Source: Ornithinimicrobium flavum
GTDB taxonomy: Bacteria > Actinomycetota > Actinomycetes > Actinomycetales > Dermatophilaceae
Reading direction: 5' to 3'
Assembly: GCF_004526345.1 (NCBI RefSeq)
Contig: NZ_CP038213.1
Span: 1,736,001 to 1,800,000, forward strand
DNA length: 64,000 nt
Part shown: positions 1 through 10,309 of the stretch, in pieces
How the letters are laid out: each line of letters opens with the position of its first letter
Numbering within the stretch: position 1 is the stretch's first letter
Translations under genes and position numbers: made by a program
Notes under the pieces: generated by a model
The model's database searches: none
What the model saw: only the letters and a program-made list of their open reading frames with translations
Told to the model about the DNA's origin: nothing

Positions 1-848
1 GACACCTGCACCACGCGGACCCCCCGGGCCACCATCGCGGAGTCGCGCTCCACCGTGCGGGCCCACCTGTCACCGAACTCCCTGTCCGGGCCCTGGTGGT
101 AGGTGCGGGAGTGGACCTGGATGGCCGTGCCGGCGGCGGCCAGGTAGCCGTCGGGGATCGCGATGAGGTCTCCATCCGGGGTCTCGAGACGGCAGTTGGT
201 GTAGAGCTCCGCCAATCCGGGGGTGGCCGCGACGATCCTGCGCAGGGTCGCCTCGGGCCGGGACCACGCGCCGTCGCGAAAGGCGGCAAGGCCCTGCCGG
301 AGCCCCCCGACCAGGGCTACTGGACGCTGCCAGAGCTCGGCCTCGAGGGCTTCCGGCGCACCCAGCCCTCGCTGCAGCGTGGCGATGGCGAGGTCCTCCG
401 CCTGTTCGCCGACGAGCCCCTCGTACTGCGCGGCATCGACGAGGGCTCGGACGGCCGGGACCAGGGCGACCGGTGGTGCCGGCCCCCGACGCGGCAGGGG
501 ACGATGGGTGCGGACGGTCCTCGCCAGGTCGGTGCTGCGGGCCCGGGCGGTCTGAGGCACGAGGAAGGTGGCCACGCCGGGGTCCCGGGCGTGCAGGCCG
601 TGCTCCTGCAGCGCCAGACGGCCGGTGAGGAAGGCCCTCGGTCCCGCCCACAGGGCTGCGGCCACCAGGAGGTCGGACCGGTCCAGGGCACCCCGGTGGG
701 GGACGAGGACTCCCGGGAGGGGTGACTGCCACCGCGTCGCCCTGGCGTGCCGGATCTGACCGACGGTGAACCCCGCCGCGCGCAGCTGGCCCACGGTCGC
801 CAGGCCGCGCTGCGCCGGGAGCTGCGGGAAGGCCGGGGGTGTGCTCAT
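1..848 (-). CDS. AbiEi-like winged-helix / DUF559-type nuclease-fold protein (partial, 3' end outside window)
   Basis: The frame is open from the ATG at 846-848 to the window edge with no stop, giving at least 282 residues. The N-terminus (MSTPPAFPQLPAQRG, then TVGQLRAAG) resembles the short winged-helix start of actinobacterial AbiEi-family antitoxin-domain proteins. The C-terminal part, with PDGYL, AIQVHSRTYH and DRWAHTVERD, resembles the restriction-endonuclease-like segment often found in these proteins. It is divergent from ligC with a 236-bp gap. The exact role is unknown; this is a common solitary actinobacterial gene and no toxin partner is visible here. Assignment rests on remembered family resemblance. 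Confidence 0.6.
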   Translation of the reverse strand, partial: MSTPPAFPQLPAQRGLATVGQLRAAGFTVGQIRHARATRWQSPLPGVLVPHRGALDRSDLLVAAALWAGPRAFLTGRLALQEHGLHARDPGVATFLVPQTARARSTDLARTVRTHRPLPRRGPAPPVALVPAVRALVDAAQYEGLVGEQAEDLAIATLQRGLGAPEALEAELWQRPVALVGGLRQGLAAFRDGAWSRPEATLRRIVAATPGLAELYTNCRLETPDGDLIAIPDGYLAAAGTAIQVHSRTYHQGPDREFGDRWARTVERDSAMVARGVRVVQV

Positions 849-1084
849 GGCTCCGAGCGTGCCGGATCTGCCGGCGACGCGGAGGTGGCCTGTGGACAAG
901 CGCACGTCCGGGCATGAGGACGAGACGATGCCGGCCCGACGCGGTGACACATGGGTCGTCCTGGGCACATCGGTGCCACCGCATCGCCCTGACGCGGCGT
1001 CCGCGACGAGCGCGAGGTCCGACCTGCCGGTCCCGACGTGCCGGTCCGGGGGTGCGGCGCTGCACGCTGTGGTTGAGTGGCCCC

Positions 1085-2188
1085 GTGGACCTGCCCGTTC
1101 TGCCCCCGGTCAGCCCGATGCTGGCCAAACCGGCCTCCGGCCTGCCGGAGGGCTGGCTCTACGACCCGAAGTGGGACGGTTTCCGCTCGATCGTCTTCCG
1201 GGACGGGGACGAGGTCGAGCTGGGGTCGCGCAACGAGAAGCCGATGACCCGCTACTTCCCCGAGCTCGTGGCCGCCGTCCGGGCCGAGCTGCCCGAGCGC
1301 TGCGTGGTCGACGGGGAGATCGTCGTCGCCAGGGCCGACGGCGAGCGCCTGGACTTCGAGCTGCTGAGCCAGCGGATCCACCCGGCCGACTCGCGCGTCC
1401 GGATGCTCGCGGAGACCACGCCGGCCGCCTTCGTCGCCTTCGACCTGCTCGCGCTGGGGGACGAGGACCTCAGGTCGCGGCCGTTCCGCGAGCGCCGGGC
1501 CCGGCTCGAGGAGATCCTCCCCGAGCGCTCGGCCGGATCGATCCACCTGTCGCCCCTCACCGCCGACCCCGAGGTCGCCATGCGCTGGTTCACGCAGTTC
1601 GAGGGTGCGGGTCTGGACGGCGTCATCGGCAAGGATCCGGAGGCGCCCTACCAGCCGGGTAAGCGGGTGCTCACCAAGCTCAAGCACACGCGCACGGCCG
1701 ACTGCGTGGTCGCGGGCTACCGCACCCACAAGTCGAGCGACCGGGCGATCGGCTCGCTGCTGCTCGGCCTGTATGACGCGGACGGTCGCCTCGCGCACGT
1801 GGGTGTCTCCTCGTCCTTCCCGATGAAACGGCGCCACGAGCTCTTCGAGGAGCTGCAGCCGTGGGTCACCGGGCTCGACGGGCACCCCTGGGACTGGGCC
1901 CGTCACCTGGAGGGCGAACGCACCCCCAGCAAGAGCGCGGGGTCCCGCTGGGCCGCCGGCAAGGACCTGTCCTTCACCCCGCTGCGACCGGAGCGGGTGG
2001 TGGAGGTCCGCTACGACTACCTGGAGGGCGACCGCTTCCGCCATACCGTCCAGTTCGTGCGCTGGCGCGAGGACCGGGAGCCGGCCAGCTGCACCTACGA
2101 CCAGCTCGAGACGCCCGTCGACTTCCGGCTCAGCGACGTCCTGGGCGCGCCGGTCACGGGGGAGGAGCGGGGGGTGGAGCGGTCATGA
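1085..2188 (+). CDS. ligC: ATP-dependent DNA ligase, LigC type
   Basis: About 367 aa, matching the ~358 aa of mycobacterial LigC. I chose the GTG at 1085 because it gives the family N-terminus V/MDLPVLPPVSPMLA; the frame is open further upstream but that stretch is low-complexity and not ligase-like. The adenylated lysine lies in KWDG (K29), followed by motifs ELGSRN, DGEIV, FDLL, DGVIGK and KLKH, then a C-terminal OB-fold region. It seals nicks using ATP and is usually an accessory repair ligase beside NHEJ or base-excision factors, though no Ku gene is in view. Its stop overlaps the next start (ATGA), so the two are translationally coupled. Confidence 0.93.
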   Translation: MDLPVLPPVSPMLAKPASGLPEGWLYDPKWDGFRSIVFRDGDEVELGSRNEKPMTRYFPELVAAVRAELPERCVVDGEIVVARADGERLDFELLSQRIHPADSRVRMLAETTPAAFVAFDLLALGDEDLRSRPFRERRARLEEILPERSAGSIHLSPLTADPEVAMRWFTQFEGAGLDGVIGKDPEAPYQPGKRVLTKLKHTRTADCVVAGYRTHKSSDRAIGSLLLGLYDADGRLAHVGVSSSFPMKRRHELFEELQPWVTGLDGHPWDWARHLEGERTPSKSAGSRWAAGKDLSFTPLRPERVVEVRYDYLEGDRFRHTVQFVRWREDREPASCTYDQLETPVDFRLSDVLGAPVTGEERGVERS

Positions 2189-3468
2189 GGTCCTGGGCGC
2201 GGGACGCGGGTCCGAGGCAGCCCGCCGCCACCTCGACGGTCACCCGGTCCGCTGGCCGGGCGGTCGCGGTCGGGGCGGGGGTCGCGGCCGGTGCCGCGCT
2301 CGGCGGGGCGGTGTCGATGGGTACGGCCACGTACTTCGCCCACCGGATCATCACCCCGGAGCACGAGAAGAAGGACGACACCACGATCCTGGCGGTGGAC
2401 GAGGAGGCCGGCACCGTCACCCTCCGGGCGACACCATGGACGGTGGCGCCCGGCCGCTACGGGCTCTGGCTCGACGACGGCCGTGGTCATGCCCGGCTGG
2501 GGGACGTGGTCGCGACCTCGGAGGACGTGGAGCGGCTGGTCGCCACCGCACCGTCGCCGACCGGGGCCAAGGAGCCACGTCCGGCGCGCCGGGGCACGGT
2601 CACCCGCCGGGTGCTCGGCGTGGACGCCGGGGAGCTGGCTCCCGGCCCGGCCCGCTGGAACAAGTACTTCTACCGCGGCACGCCGGAGTCGGCCCTCGGC
2701 CTGGAGCAGGAGGACGTGGTCGTCACCTCCGACGTCGGCGACCTGCCCACCTGGCGCGTGCCGGCGGCCCCCGAGCGCGACACGGGTGACTGGGCGATCC
2801 TCGTGCACGGCCGCAGCGCCATGCGCGAGGAGACCCTGCGCGCCGTCCCCGTCCTGCACCAACTGGGCTTGACGTGCCTGATCCCGATGTACCGCAACGA
2901 CATCGGCGCGCCCCCGTCCTCCGACGGGCGCTACTCCCTGGGCCTGTCGGAGTGGCGTGACGTCGACGCGGCCATGCGCTACGCCCTGGCCCACGGGGCG
3001 CGCCGGCTGGTGCTGGTGGGATGGTCGATGGGCGGGGCGATCGTGCTGCAGGCCCTCAACCGGTCCGACGTCGCGCACCGGGTGCACCGGGTGGTGCTCA
3101 ACGGGCCGGTCATCGACTGGGGGCACGTGCTGGCCCACCAGGCCGACCTGCACCTCATACCCCGGCCCATCGACCACCTGGCCCGCGCGGTGATGCGGAG
3201 CCCCCTGTCCCAGCACCTGCTCCGCATCGCCGAGCCCGTCGACGTGGCCGCCACCAACTGGGTGGACCGCGCCGACGAGGTCAGCCACCGCATCTTCATC
3301 ATCCACTCGGCCACGGACGAGACCGTGCCCTACGGCCCGTCCCAGGACCTGGCCCGGCGACGCCCGGGCGTGGTGCACACCTTCGTGTGGCCGCGGGCCC
3401 GGCACTGCCAGGAGTGGAACACCAACCCCTCCCTCTGGGAGGACCTTGTCGCCAGCTTCCTCCGCTGA
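2185..3468 (+). CDS. membrane-anchored alpha/beta hydrolase
   Basis: 427 aa starting at the ATG that overlaps the ligase stop. An N-terminal hydrophobic Ala/Gly/Val segment (about residues 25-55) probably anchors or exports the protein. After a ~100-residue N-terminal module comes an alpha/beta-hydrolase core: oxyanion region VHGRSAM, nucleophile elbow GWSMGG (Ser near residue 280), acid in SATDETVP and the catalytic His in RARHCQEWN. It resembles actinobacterial alpha/beta-fold hydrolases of unknown substrate. Coupling to ligC looks like operon convenience rather than shared function. Confidence 0.82.
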   Translation: MRSWARDAGPRQPAATSTVTRSAGRAVAVGAGVAAGAALGGAVSMGTATYFAHRIITPEHEKKDDTTILAVDEEAGTVTLRATPWTVAPGRYGLWLDDGRGHARLGDVVATSEDVERLVATAPSPTGAKEPRPARRGTVTRRVLGVDAGELAPGPARWNKYFYRGTPESALGLEQEDVVVTSDVGDLPTWRVPAAPERDTGDWAILVHGRSAMREETLRAVPVLHQLGLTCLIPMYRNDIGAPPSSDGRYSLGLSEWRDVDAAMRYALAHGARRLVLVGWSMGGAIVLQALNRSDVAHRVHRVVLNGPVIDWGHVLAHQADLHLIPRPIDHLARAVMRSPLSQHLLRIAEPVDVAATNWVDRADEVSHRIFIIHSATDETVPYGPSQDLARRRPGVVHTFVWPRARHCQEWNTNPSLWEDLVASFLR

Positions 3469-3504
3469 CCTGCGGGTCCGCCGGGCCGGTGGCAGGATGG
3501 GCCG

Positions 3505-4371
3505 ATGGCCAAGAAGAAGACGACGACGTCAGCCACCCCGTTCATCGATGCGCTCCGGGTCGGCGAGGGGTTCGTCCTCGCCGACGCGGACACCCGCTCC
3601 ACCCCCGCCTTCACGGGTGACAAGGTCCAGGGCAAGGAGGCCCTAGTCGCGGCGGACGACGAGCTCGACACCCTCCAGGAGCAGCTCTTCGCGATGAGCC
3701 GCACCGGTGACACCCGCCGTCGGTTGCTGCTGGTCATCCAGGGCATGGACACCTCCGGCAAGGGCGGGATCATGCGGCACGTGGTCGGCTCCGTCGACCC
3801 GCAGGGCGTCTCGATCACGGCCTTCAAGAAGCCCACGGCGGAGGAGCGGAAGCACCCGTTCCTCTGGCGCATCCGCAAGGCCCTGCCCGAGCCGGGCATC
3901 ATCGGCGTCTTCGACCGCTCCCACTACGAGGACGTGCTGGTGGTCCGGGTGCACGACCTGGTGCCGCCGCAGCAGTGGGCCCGTCGCTACAGCACCATCA
4001 ACGACTTCGAGAAGGACCTGGTCGACGACGAGGTGACCGTCATCAAGGTGATGATGCACATCTCGCCGCAGGAGCAGAAGGAGCGGCTGGCCGAGCGGCT
4101 GGCCCGACCGGACAAGCACTGGAAGTTCAACCCCGGCGACCTCGACGAGCGGCAGCACTGGGCGGCCTACCAGGAGGCCTACCAGGTCGCCCTGGACCGG
4201 TGCAGCCCGGCGCACGCGCCCTGGTTCGTCGTCCCGGCCGACCGCAAGTGGTACGCCCGGCTGGCGGTGCAGCAGCTGCTGCTGGAGCACCTGCGCGCCC
4301 TGGACCTGACCTGGCCGACGGCCGACTTCGACGTGGCGGAGCAGACCGCCCGGCTGGAGCAGATGCGGTGA
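3505..4371 (+). CDS. ppk2: polyphosphate kinase 2 family protein
   Basis: 288 aa. Walker A GMDTSGKGG (80-88), lid region KKPTAEE and Walker B-type DRSHYED (137-143) define the PPK2 family, which moves phosphate between polyphosphate and nucleotides (AMP, ADP or GDP depending on class). Single-domain length fits class I or III; the class cannot be settled by eye. The ATG follows a -10-like CAGGAT by six bases with no Shine-Dalgarno, suggesting a leaderless message. It converges on glgX with a bidirectional hairpin between them. Polyphosphate and glycogen reserve genes side by side is a plausible storage theme. Confidence 0.92.
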   Translation: MAKKKTTTSATPFIDALRVGEGFVLADADTRSTPAFTGDKVQGKEALVAADDELDTLQEQLFAMSRTGDTRRRLLLVIQGMDTSGKGGIMRHVVGSVDPQGVSITAFKKPTAEERKHPFLWRIRKALPEPGIIGVFDRSHYEDVLVVRVHDLVPPQQWARRYSTINDFEKDLVDDEVTVIKVMMHISPQEQKERLAERLARPDKHWKFNPGDLDERQHWAAYQEAYQVALDRCSPAHAPWFVVPADRKWYARLAVQQLLLEHLRALDLTWPTADFDVAEQTARLEQMR

Positions 4372-4376
4372 GCCGC

Positions 4377-4402
4377 CACCGGCGACCGGGACCCGGTCGG
4401 TG
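4377..4402. terminator. hairpin between convergent ppk2 and glgX
   Basis: The arms CACCG..GACCGGG and CCCGGTC..GGTG pair around a single A, giving a GC-rich stem of about eleven pairs with a small bulge. It lies in the 39-bp gap between the two convergent stop codons, so it can serve both genes. There is no long T-tract, which is normal for actinobacterial terminators. Confidence 0.6.
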
Positions 4403-4410
4403 CTGAGGGC

Positions 4411-6537
<2,127 letters not shown>

Positions 6538-6673
6538 GGGGTTCAGGTGCTTTCGTTCGTCGGGCAGGAGGCTCGATCACGTCGTCGCCCAAAGGATGAG
6601 TCTACGGCGCGGGTCCGGTATGCCGTGCCGCCGGCGGGCGGCACGTCGCCGCCGCCGGGGTCTGGTCGCCCGC

Positions 6674-6690
6674 TAGCGTGGGCACCCGTG
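6674..6690 (+). promoter_or_regulatory. probable leaderless promoter of the YihY gene
   Basis: TAGCGT at 6674-6679 fits the actinobacterial -10 consensus TANNNT and sits eight bases before the GTG start at 6688. This places the transcription start at or next to the start codon. No Shine-Dalgarno is present upstream, consistent with leaderless translation. This is inference from spacing. Confidence 0.45.
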
Positions 6691-7758
6691 GCGACGCCTT
6701 CCTCGAGCCGGCCGACGGTGCGTCAGCGGCTGCGGCGGCTCATCGCACCGGTCCCGGGTGCGGTGCCGCTGGTCCGGCTCGTGGCCGAGACCTTCACCGT
6801 CGCCTTCCGCTACCGGGCGACCGGTCTGGCGGCCGAGGCCGCCTTCTTCACCCTGCTGTCGCTGCCGCCGCTGCTGCTGGCGCTGGTCGCCGGGGCCGGT
6901 TTCGCCTCGGAGTGGCTGGGCCCGGCGACGCTGCTGCGCATGTCCACGGCGATCCGGTCCTGGTCGCTGAGCTTCCTCACCCCGGAGACGGTCAACGAGG
7001 TCATCATGCCGACCTTCCGGGAGACGCTCGAGGTGGGCCGGGCCGACCTGCTCTCCGTCGGATTCCTCCTTGCCCTCTGGTCCGGCTCCAGGGCCCTGCA
7101 CATCTTCATCGACGCCATCTCGATCATGTACGGCCAGGGGGGTGACCGCGGACCGGTCAAGGCCCGCATCGTCTCCCTCACGGCATACCTGGTCTCCGTC
7201 GTGGCGATGGGCCTGGTCCTCCCGCTGCTCATCATCGGACCTGGTTACCTGCTGCGCTGGCTGCCGGACGAGCTCGACCTGCTCATGGGCCTCTACTGGC
7301 CCCTGGTGGGCATCCTGGGGATCGTCAGCCTGACCGGCCTGTTCCACTTCGCGACGCCGCAACGCTCGCCCTACTTCCGCGACCTGCCGGGTGCCCTTCT
7401 CACCGTCGCCCTGTGGGTGCTGAGCTCGGTCCTCATCCGCCGCTGGGCGGAGGACGCCGCCGGCGGCTGGTCGGTCTTCGGCCCGCTGACCGCACCGATC
7501 ATCCTGCTGGTCTATCTCTACTTCCTGTCCTTCGCCGTGCTCGTGGGCGCCTCCCTCAACGCCGCCGTGAGAAGGCTGTGGCCCCCGCCGGAGTACCGCG
7601 GGCCCACGGCGCGGGTCCACGAGTGGTGGGGTGAGCGCCGGGCGACCCGGGAGGCGCGCTCGCAGGAGAGGGCCGCACGGCACGCGGCGCGGGCCCGGAC
7701 CGACGAGGAGGAGGAACGGCACCTGGAGGACATGGACGGCATCCCAGGACCCCGTTGA
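6688..7758 (+). CDS. YihY/BrkB-family inner-membrane protein
   Basis: 356 aa from the GTG at 6688. The open frame runs about 1.2 kb further upstream, but that part is antisense to glgX and is discarded. After a basic N-terminus (RQRLRRL) come FRYRATGLAAEAAFFTLLSL and about six hydrophobic segments, with GPLTAPIILLVYLYF typical of the last. The C-terminal ~50 residues are charged and probably form a cytoplasmic tail. YihY/BrkB proteins were once called ribonuclease BN; the true role is unknown. It ends shortly before the tRNA cluster. Confidence 0.88.
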   Translation: MATPSSSRPTVRQRLRRLIAPVPGAVPLVRLVAETFTVAFRYRATGLAAEAAFFTLLSLPPLLLALVAGAGFASEWLGPATLLRMSTAIRSWSLSFLTPETVNEVIMPTFRETLEVGRADLLSVGFLLALWSGSRALHIFIDAISIMYGQGGDRGPVKARIVSLTAYLVSVVAMGLVLPLLIIGPGYLLRWLPDELDLLMGLYWPLVGILGIVSLTGLFHFATPQRSPYFRDLPGALLTVALWVLSSVLIRRWAEDAAGGWSVFGPLTAPIILLVYLYFLSFAVLVGASLNAAVRRLWPPPEYRGPTARVHEWWGERRATREARSQERAARHAARARTDEEEERHLEDMDGIPGPR

Positions 7759-7866
7759 CCTGCGGCGCAGCACGTGTCCGGACACGCCGCGCCAGGTCGA
7801 ATTTGGCCCTGCCGGGTCCGTCGGCTAATGTCTTCTTTCGCGCCGCTGATCACAGCGGAGCGACCT

Positions 7867-7939
7867 GCGGATGTAGCTCAGTTGGTAGAGCGCAACCTTG
7901 CCAAGGTTGAGGTCGCCGGTTCGAGGCCGGTCATCCGCT
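7867..7939 (+). tRNA. tRNA-Gly (anticodon GCC)
   Basis: Cloverleaf read by eye: acceptor GCGGATG pairs with CATCCGC, the D-arm contains AGCTCAGTTGGTAGAGC, the anticodon stem CAACC/GGTTG encloses TTGCCAA, and the T-arm is CCGGTTCGAGGCCGG. No CCA is encoded. It is the first of three closely spaced tRNA genes. Confidence 0.95.
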
Positions 7940-7967
7940 CGGAGGCAGAACCACCTTGATGCCTCAT

Positions 7968-8038
7968 GGTGGCGTGGCCGAGAGGCGAGGCAACGGCCTG
8001 CAAAGCCGTCTACACGGGTTCAAATCCCGTCGCCACCT
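7968..8038 (+). tRNA. tRNA-Cys (anticodon GCA)
   Basis: Acceptor GGTGGCG pairs with CGCCACC. Anticodon stem ACGGC/GCCGT encloses CTGCAAA, so the anticodon is GCA. The T-arm is CGGGTTCAAATCCCG. The gene is 71 nt with a short D-loop, as in other actinobacterial tRNA-Cys. Confidence 0.95.
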
Positions 8039-8065
8039 CGCAGTCTCGATCAGGCTTCCAGCCAC

Positions 8066-8140
8066 GGGCGATTGGCGCAGTGGTAGCGCGCTTCCTTGAC
8101 ACGGAAGAGGTCACTGGTTCAAACCCAGTATCGCCCACCA
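8066..8140 (+). tRNA. tRNA-Val (anticodon GAC), site of element integration
   Basis: Acceptor GGGCGAT pairs with ATCGCCC. Anticodon stem CTTCC/GGAAG encloses TTGACAC (GAC, Val). T-arm CTGGTTCAAACCCAG. The 3' terminal CCA is encoded at 8138-8140. The last 24 nt are repeated perfectly at 29313-29336, so this is the reconstituted attL copy of a tRNA gene used as an integration site. Confidence 0.95.
8117..8140 (+). repeat. attL: 24-bp core repeat in the tRNA-Val 3' end
   Basis: The segment covers the T-loop to CCA end of tRNA-Val and is identical base for base to 29313-29336, same orientation. The match breaks at both sides (G versus A before, T versus G after). Together with an integrase gene next to the distal copy, this is the signature of tyrosine-recombinase integration into a tRNA gene. 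Confidence 0.93.
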
Positions 8141-8153
8141 TATAGTCGCAGGT

Positions 8154-8177
8154 CAGAGGCCCTTTCGAGGGCCTCTG
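8154..8177 (+). terminator. terminator after tRNA-Val supplied by the element
   Basis: A perfect 10-bp stem CAGAGGCCCT / AGGGCCTCTG closes on the tetraloop TTCG and starts 14 bases after the tRNA CCA end. Integration moved the native terminator to 29340, so the element brings a replacement for the reconstituted tRNA. Confidence 0.75.
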
Positions 8178-8186
8178 CTTGTGTCC

Positions 8187-8205
8187 GAGGAACAAGCGAG
8201 GAACA
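8187..8205. repeat. left paired CGAGGAAC repeats (possible integrase arm sites)
   Basis: Two direct copies of CGAGGAAC start at 8187 and 8198, an 11-bp period. The same arrangement, CGAGGAAT and CGAGGAAC with an 11-bp period, occurs at 29171-29189 near the other end in the same orientation. One-helical-turn spacing and location just inside both att sites suggest binding sites for integrase or Xis. The function is inference. Confidence 0.45.
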
Positions 8206-8237
8206 TCGGGCGGGCCTTCCGGGCACGCATGGGGCTG

Positions 8238-8444
8238 TCATTCGGTCCGGCGCCACCCGCCAACCGGTCGGGCGTCGATGAACCGCTCGATCGAGTCCAG
8301 CTTGATCCGCAGCGTCCTGCGCCCGAGCCGGACGGCGTCGAGGTGCCCGTCGGCGATGTAGCGGCGCACAGTCTTGGTCGAGACCGCGAGGACGTCGGCC
8401 GCCTCGGTCAGCGACACGAGCTTGCGGGTGAGGGTGGCAGCCAT
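8238..8444 (-). CDS. Xis-like helix-turn-helix excisionase
   Basis: 68 aa from the ATG at 8444, which has GGAGAC four bases upstream; the frame is open further 5' but lacks a better start. [23 protein letters not shown] is a MerR/excisionase-type helix-turn-helix and [14 protein letters not shown] the following wing. Such proteins bend att DNA and favour excision. Unusually, it lies next to attL while the integrase is next to attR, 19.5 kb apart in the integrated state; they would be close neighbours in the excised circle. Confidence 0.75.
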   Translation of the reverse strand: MAATLTRKLVSLTEAADVLAVSTKTVRRYIADGHLDAVRLGRRTLRIKLDSIERFIDARPVGGWRRTE

Positions 8445-8734
8445 AGTCGTCTCCTGGTCGGTGGCGGCTCGTCTGGCCGCTCTCATCCCCAAGGCCACAG
8501 AGCAGGCCGCGAGTGGCCACCAGCGCGTGTCGGGCAGCGCCGCGGTCGCGTCAGCCCGTAGGCATTAGGTCGGCGTAGCTGGTGGCACCCGGGCGCGGCA
8601 CGTGGACTGACTGGCCGTCGTAGTGTCGTTACCGGATCGTGACTTCTAGGTGCTTCCTGGGAGTGACCGGCGGCGTGTACGTTCTGCGCGTTGCTTCACG
8701 TCGGGTGGGGCCTTCGAGAAGCGCGGGGACGGCC

Positions 8735-10037
8735 ATGGGTGGTCGGGGTGGGGCTGGCCTGGGTTGGACCGGGGTGCCGGAGGCGTGGCGAGCCTGGGTG
8801 CGATGGCTGACCGGGGCGCTGGTGATGGTGCTGGCGGTGACGATCGGTGGGCCGGCGTCGGTGGCCGCGCCGCAGGAGGAGGCCACGAGCACGACCAGTC
8901 CCCTAGACGAGCAGCCCGCGGAGACCAACTCCACTGCTGAGGGAGAGAACCTGCCGGTCCCGGCCGTGGGCAAGGATGACGTGGTCTCGGCGTCGGTGGC
9001 GGCACGGGTCAGCGGGAAACCCGTCACGGTGGAGTCGTTGACCGATGAGTTCTCCACCACCGCGGTCAACCCGGACGGCTCGTACACCACCCAGATGTCG
9101 GCCCGGGCAGCAGCGGTTCCGCGGCGCCGAGGGTGAGTGGGTGGAGGTCGACCTGGATCTGCAGCTCCGCGCCGACGGGTCGGTCGGGCCGGAGGCGCAC
9201 CCGTTGGGGATCCGACTGCCTGGGGACGCTGGCCCGGGCGGGAAGCTGGTCGACGCCGTCAGCGTGACCCACCCTGGGGGAGGTCGTCAGGTGACATGGC
9301 GGCTGCCGGTCAAGGGCAAGCCGGTTCTGGAGGAGACCACTGCCCGGTACGTCGACGCGTGGCCGGGGATTGACGTGGTCGTCGATGCCCGCCGGTCGGG
9401 GTTCGAGCAGACGTTCGTCGTCACTAACCCCGCCGCCGTGGACGGGTTGCCGGGCGGGGACAAGGTGTCCTGGTCCGTCCCCTTATTGACCAAGGGCCTG
9501 ACCGCCCGCGCAGGTGAGGAAGGCACGGTCGAATTCGTTGACGCCAAAGGCACCGTGGTCTCTACGATCGTGGCCCCGGTCGCCTTCGACGCCGAGATGG
9601 ATGACCGCTCGGGCCTGCCGGCTAACACCACCGTGGTCGACCTGGAGGTGGTCCCCACCGCAGGGAAGGGGCAGGCCGAGCTGGTCGTGTCGGTCGACCG
9701 GAAGTGGCTGGCCGACCCGGCCCGTGTCTTCCCGGTCACCGTGGACCCGACCTACGCCCTCTTGAGCGTTGCCCCGTCGATGGACACCTACGTGCTGAAG
9801 TCGGCTACGTACCAGACGTACGCGAGCGATGACGAGCTGCTGGTCGGCACCTACAACGGCGGGGGTGACATCGCCCGGTCGTTCCTGAACTTCCCCACCT
9901 CAGCGATCGTGGGCAAGCAGGTCATGAGTGCGAACCTGTCGCTGTACGAGCACTGGTCCTGGTCCTGTACCGCCAGCGCGGTCGGGGCGCACGCGACCAC
10001 CGAGACGGTGTCCTCGAGTGTGACGTGGCCGACGTGA
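8735..10037 (+). pseudogene. N-terminal relic of an Rhs/YD-repeat wall-associated protein
   Basis: A signal-anchor segment (RWLTGALVMVLAVTIGGPASVAA) is followed by the TTAVNPDGSYTTQMSAR motif typical of actinobacterial Rhs/polymorphic-toxin N-termini. A frameshift near 9105 then moves the reading into the frame with RGAEGEWVEVDLDLQL, and a DNRLRE-like carbohydrate-binding segment (TYVLKSATYQTYASDDELLVG, ARSFLNF) follows. The frame is cut at 10037 by the end of an IS3 relic, so YD repeats and any toxin tip are lost. Start is uncertain; ATG 8735 precedes the signal segment. Confidence 0.7.
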
Positions 10038-10298
10038 ACCACCCCGGGTTCAGTGGAGAGTCGTGTGTGCTTCGGCGGCGGTCGCCGTCGAAGGGTTGCG
10101 GGCAGCGTAGTAGGCGTTCTCGTACGCTGCGGGTGCGAGGTAGTCGCACCAGGTGTGCGGGCGGGTCGTGTTGTACCAGTCGACCCAGCGCAGGACCTCG
10201 AGCTCGACGTGCTCGAGCGTGCGCCGCGGCCCCTGGCGGCGGATCAGCTCGGTCTTGAAGACCCGGTTGAGCGCCTCGGCGGCGGCGTTGTCGTAGGA
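10038..10298 (-). mobile_element. IS3-family transposase OrfB relic (3' end)
   Basis: On the minus strand the frame reads DNAAAEALNRVFKTELIRRQ, RRTLEHVELEVLRWVDWYN, then TRPHTWCDYLAP and NPSTATAAEAHTTLH with a stop. This is the C-terminal end of an IS3-family DDE transposase (catalytic E region onward). The IS end, tctccactgaacccgg, abuts the broken Rhs gene at 10037. The 5' side is cut at about 10298, where unrelated recombinase sequence begins. Confidence 0.8.
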
Positions 10299-10309
10299 TT
10301 ATCCGGCTA

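Noticed and set aside
1861..3405. Large minus-strand frames across the hydrolase and PPK2 genes
   Set aside because: They show no domain and only mirror the codon bias of the plus-strand genes.
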